Source: a bacterium (GTDB taxonomy: Bacteria; Actinomycetota; Acidimicrobiia; UBA5794; ZC4RG35). From it: DNA of 9,220 bases. The notes under the pieces are model-generated. The model had not been told where the DNA came from. It ran no database searches and worked only from the letters and a program-made list of their open reading frames with translations. Made by a program: the position numbers and the translations under genes. Where the stretch lies: positions 1 to 9,220 of the forward strand of contig JAPPKR010000036.1 in assembly GCA_028819835.1 (NCBI GenBank), in the 5' to 3' direction. Position 1 is the stretch's first letter. The number at the start of each line of letters is the position of its first letter. Shown in pieces: positions 7,329-9,220 of the stretch.

Positions 7329-7334
7329 TAGCAT
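7329..7334 (+). promoter_or_regulatory. Putative -10 element (leaderless) of the seven-TM gene
   Basis: TAGCAT, preceded by TGA, stands 7 bases (CCCTTCG) before the GTG at 7342. The hexamer and spacing are the same as before the M20 gene. No Shine-Dalgarno sequence precedes the GTG. On the opposite strand the same bases read GCTATCAG, which could overlap a -10 for the divergent hydrolase. Confidence 0.5.
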
Positions 7335-7341
7335 CCCTTCG

Positions 7342-8040
7342 GTGGGCAACAACGCCGCCGTGGTACTGGCCGCCGTGGCAGGTGGCGTGGCAACCGCCGC
7401 CACTTTGGATCTTGCCCGCGACCTGCGGAGCAGACCCCGACCCCACCTGTCAGCCTACACCGCCGGCATGGCCATGTTCGCCATCGCGGTGTGGGCCCTG
7501 TTCTCCGGCCTCGGATGGGGATGGACCGGCCTCAGCTACCGGGTCTTCTTCCTGTTCGGGGGGGTCCTGAACATCCCCTTCCTGGCGCTGGGATCGGTGT
7601 TCCTGTCCGTGGGTCGAAGGATCGGGCACATCATGGTGGTGGGACTGTTCGGCTTCTCCGCCATGGCGACCACCCTGGTGAGCGTCACGCCCTTCGCTCG
7701 GTCCCTGCCCGAAGGGGGCATCCCGGCCGACATCTTCCCCTCCATCGCCGAAGCCGGATTCGGCCCCCGGCTGCTGGCCCCCATCGCCGGAGGCCTCGGG
7801 ACATTGGTACTGGTCACGGCCGCCCTGTGGGGCGCGGTCCGATTCCGGAAGTCCAACCCGAGGCGGGCCGCCGCCAACCTGGTGATCACCGGCGGGGTGC
7901 TGGCCGCCGCCACCGGAGGTACCATCCTCGGCTTTCTGCACGAGTCATCCGGCTTCTCGGTCTCCCTCCTAACCGCGGTGTCCCTCATCTGGTGGGGCTA
8001 CCGCTTAGCCAGCGACAGACGCCCCAAATCCGACCCCTAG
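7342..8040 (+). CDS. Uncharacterised integral membrane protein with seven predicted TM segments
   Basis: I do not recognise this 232-residue protein. Hydrophobic segments lie at about 5-25, 36-58, 65-90, 95-117, 140-167, 178-199 and 203-222, with short loops. Notable pieces are SYRVFFLFGGVLNIPFLALG (residues 65-84) and a basic segment VRFRKSNPRR (166-175) that suggests a cytoplasmic loop by the positive-inside rule. There is no signal peptidase site and no known catalytic motif. The frame is open further upstream (an ATG at 7222), but that start would overlap the divergent hydrolase; GTG 7342 begins just before the first TM segment and has a TAGCAT 7 bases upstream. The stop TAG shares the palindrome CTAG with the stop of the convergent MFS gene. 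Neither neighbour indicates its function. Confidence 0.82.
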   Translation: MGNNAAVVLAAVAGGVATAATLDLARDLRSRPRPHLSAYTAGMAMFAIAVWALFSGLGWGWTGLSYRVFFLFGGVLNIPFLALGSVFLSVGRRIGHIMVVGLFGFSAMATTLVSVTPFARSLPEGGIPADIFPSIAEAGFGPRLLAPIAGGLGTLVLVTAALWGAVRFRKSNPRRAAANLVITGGVLAAATGGTILGFLHESSGFSVSLLTAVSLIWWGYRLASDRRPKSDP

Positions 8041-9220
8041 GCGGAGAGGGCGGTCCGGAATCTCGGGACCGCAAGCACCAATAAGAGGACAACCAGCATG
8101 GGCACGGCCGCCACCAGATTGAGCGAGCCGTATCCGATCTCGCTCATCAGCATTCCCGCTCCCAAACTGCCCAGCATCACCGTCGCCCACGTCGCCCAAT
8201 CGGCCACTCCCCCCACCACCTGACGAACCTCCGCAGGCGCGGAGGCGAACAGCATGGAACTGCCGGCCACAAAGCAAAGGCACCATCCCAGTCCCAACAG
8301 GAACAACCCGGCAATCAGAGGGAGATACCCGTCGTAAGGCGCGGTTCCCGACAGGAACACCGAACACCACGTCACCACCATTCCCAGACCCAGGGCCGGC
8401 AAATGGCCGGCACGGTCGACAAGCTTCCCCGCCATTGGAGCAAATGCGAACATTCCCACCGCCAGCGCCGAAATCACCAGCCCCACCACCTTCAGATCGT
8501 AATCGGTGTCCTCGATGTGAAGAGGGGTGGCGGTCATCACCAGCACCATGGTCGCCTGTGCCGACAACAACACCAGCATGGCGATTTGCACCGCAGGGAG
8601 ACCCAGGGCGAGAACCGCCTGCCGTCTGATCGGAGGACCGGACCGGGTGGTCACCCCCACCCGGGGAGGGTCGAACGGAAGCGCCGTCCAGAGGAGCAAC
8701 CAGCACAGCAAGAAGCCCGCTATAGCGACCAGGAATGCTCCCCCGTAGGGTGTACCCAGCCCGTCCTCCACCAACCGACCTATCCAATCCACCAGATTGG
8801 CCCCTATCAGAGAGCCGAGGGTCCCCGCCCAAACCGCGAGCCCCAGTGCCCATCCCCTTCGCTCTGCCTCGACCAGTTCAGCGGCGGTGAATCGCGCCAG
8901 ATGGACGGCGCCGACGCCGGCGCCCACCAACATCGCCCCACCCACCAACAGCCAATAGTTCTTTGCCATCAACCCCGCCAGTCCCAGCGTCGCCCCCAAA
9001 GCCGACACAAGCGGGCCTTTCAACATGATCAGGCGCCGCCCATGGCGGGAGCTCAGCCAGCCGAAGAGGTTGGCGCCCAGCGCCTGTCCGAGGGCACAGG
9101 CCGCCAGCGGCAAACCCGCCAGCATGTTCGACCCGCTCAAAGCCCTGGCCGCCATCGTCACCACGGTGACGGTCGCAAAGAAAGCTGCCCAGTTCAGTAC
9201 GGAAGCGGAGAACAGCGCAT
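8037..9220 (-). CDS. MFS transporter, 5' end outside window
   Basis: The frame is open to the right edge, so the N-terminus is incomplete; 393 residues are visible. A GTG at 9162-9164 could be taken as a start, but the preceding codons encode ALFSASVLNWAAFFATVT, clearly part of TM1, so translation begins beyond the window. Twelve hydrophobic segments can be counted. The TM2-TM3 loop has the MFS motif A (GWLSSRHGRR), and the second half has its degenerate repeat (APMAGKLVDRAGH between TM8 and TM9). After TM4 comes ARFTAAELVEAERRGWALG, a pattern common in actinobacterial MFS proteins. A proton-driven exporter or importer is expected; the substrate cannot be inferred. It is convergent with the seven-TM gene, and their stop codons overlap. 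Confidence 0.9.
   Translation of the reverse strand, partial: ALFSASVLNWAAFFATVTVVTMAARALSGSNMLAGLPLAACALGQALGANLFGWLSSRHGRRLIMLKGPLVSALGATLGLAGLMAKNYWLLVGGAMLVGAGVGAVHLARFTAAELVEAERRGWALGLAVWAGTLGSLIGANLVDWIGRLVEDGLGTPYGGAFLVAIAGFLLCWLLLWTALPFDPPRVGVTTRSGPPIRRQAVLALGLPAVQIAMLVLLSAQATMVLVMTATPLHIEDTDYDLKVVGLVISALAVGMFAFAPMAGKLVDRAGHLPALGLGMVVTWCSVFLSGTAPYDGYLPLIAGLFLLGLGWCLCFVAGSSMLFASAPAEVRQVVGGVADWATWATVMLGSLGAGMLMSEIGYGSLNLVAAVPMLVVLLLVLAVPRFRTALSA

Noticed and set aside
8005..8853. Minus-strand frame of 282 codons in another frame of the MFS gene.
   Set aside because: Gly/Arg/Ser-rich shadow of the MFS frame, which has 12 TM segments and motif A.
1..9220. Defence system, mobile element, CRISPR or RNA gene.
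   Set aside because: All space is taken by recognisable metabolic, transport and signalling genes plus one unknown membrane protein; no repeats, integrase, transposase or tRNA-like sequence was seen.

Overview
This window is a GC-rich, almost fully coding stretch of a bacterial chromosome. The look is actinobacterial: the HtrA-like protease has a Thr/Pro-rich linker after its membrane anchor and an acidic cytoplasmic N-terminus, the order response regulator / histidine kinase / HtrA protease matches mprA-mprB-pepD of mycobacteria, and several genes appear to start leaderless. The Thr-Thr-Thr-rich linker would suit Acidimicrobiia, but that placement is inference only. There are no RNA genes, insertion sequences, CRISPR arrays or phage genes. 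No stretch over 100 bases lacks a gene.

Layout, left to right. (1) Positions 1-3469, minus strand: an envelope-stress-type cluster transcribed right to left. It holds an OmpR/PhoB-family response regulator, a two-TM HAMP sensor kinase overlapping it by 4 bases (ATGA), then after 58 bases a membrane-anchored trypsin-like/PDZ serine protease that leaves the window at its left edge. (2) Position 3548-4714, plus strand: an M20 metallopeptidase/deacylase of ArgE type, divergent from the regulator across a 78-base promoter region. (3) Positions 4719-7304, minus strand: an apparent two-gene operon with a CocE/NonD-type serine hydrolase followed 1 base later by a short-chain dehydrogenase. The hydrolase is interrupted by a one-base deletion near 5895; restoring one base gives about 577 residues, the usual CocE length. 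The dehydrogenase start is fixed at 5570 by a strong Shine-Dalgarno sequence overlapping the hydrolase stop. (4) Position 7342-8040, plus strand: an unrecognised seven-TM protein, divergent from the hydrolase. (5) Positions 8037-9220, minus strand: a 12-TM MFS transporter entering from the right; its stop and that of the seven-TM gene share one CTAG.

The regulator, kinase and protease probably work together: the kinase senses envelope damage, the regulator controls transcription, and the protease degrades or refolds damaged exported proteins. The other genes look like ordinary catabolic and transport functions (deacylation, ester/amide hydrolysis, NAD-linked oxidation, efflux or uptake), with no proven link to each other. 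I see no clear new defence or mobile system. The most useful observations are the frameshift, the repeated TANNNT-7-base-start arrangement at three genes, the mprAB-pepD-like gene order, and the undescribed seven-TM protein.
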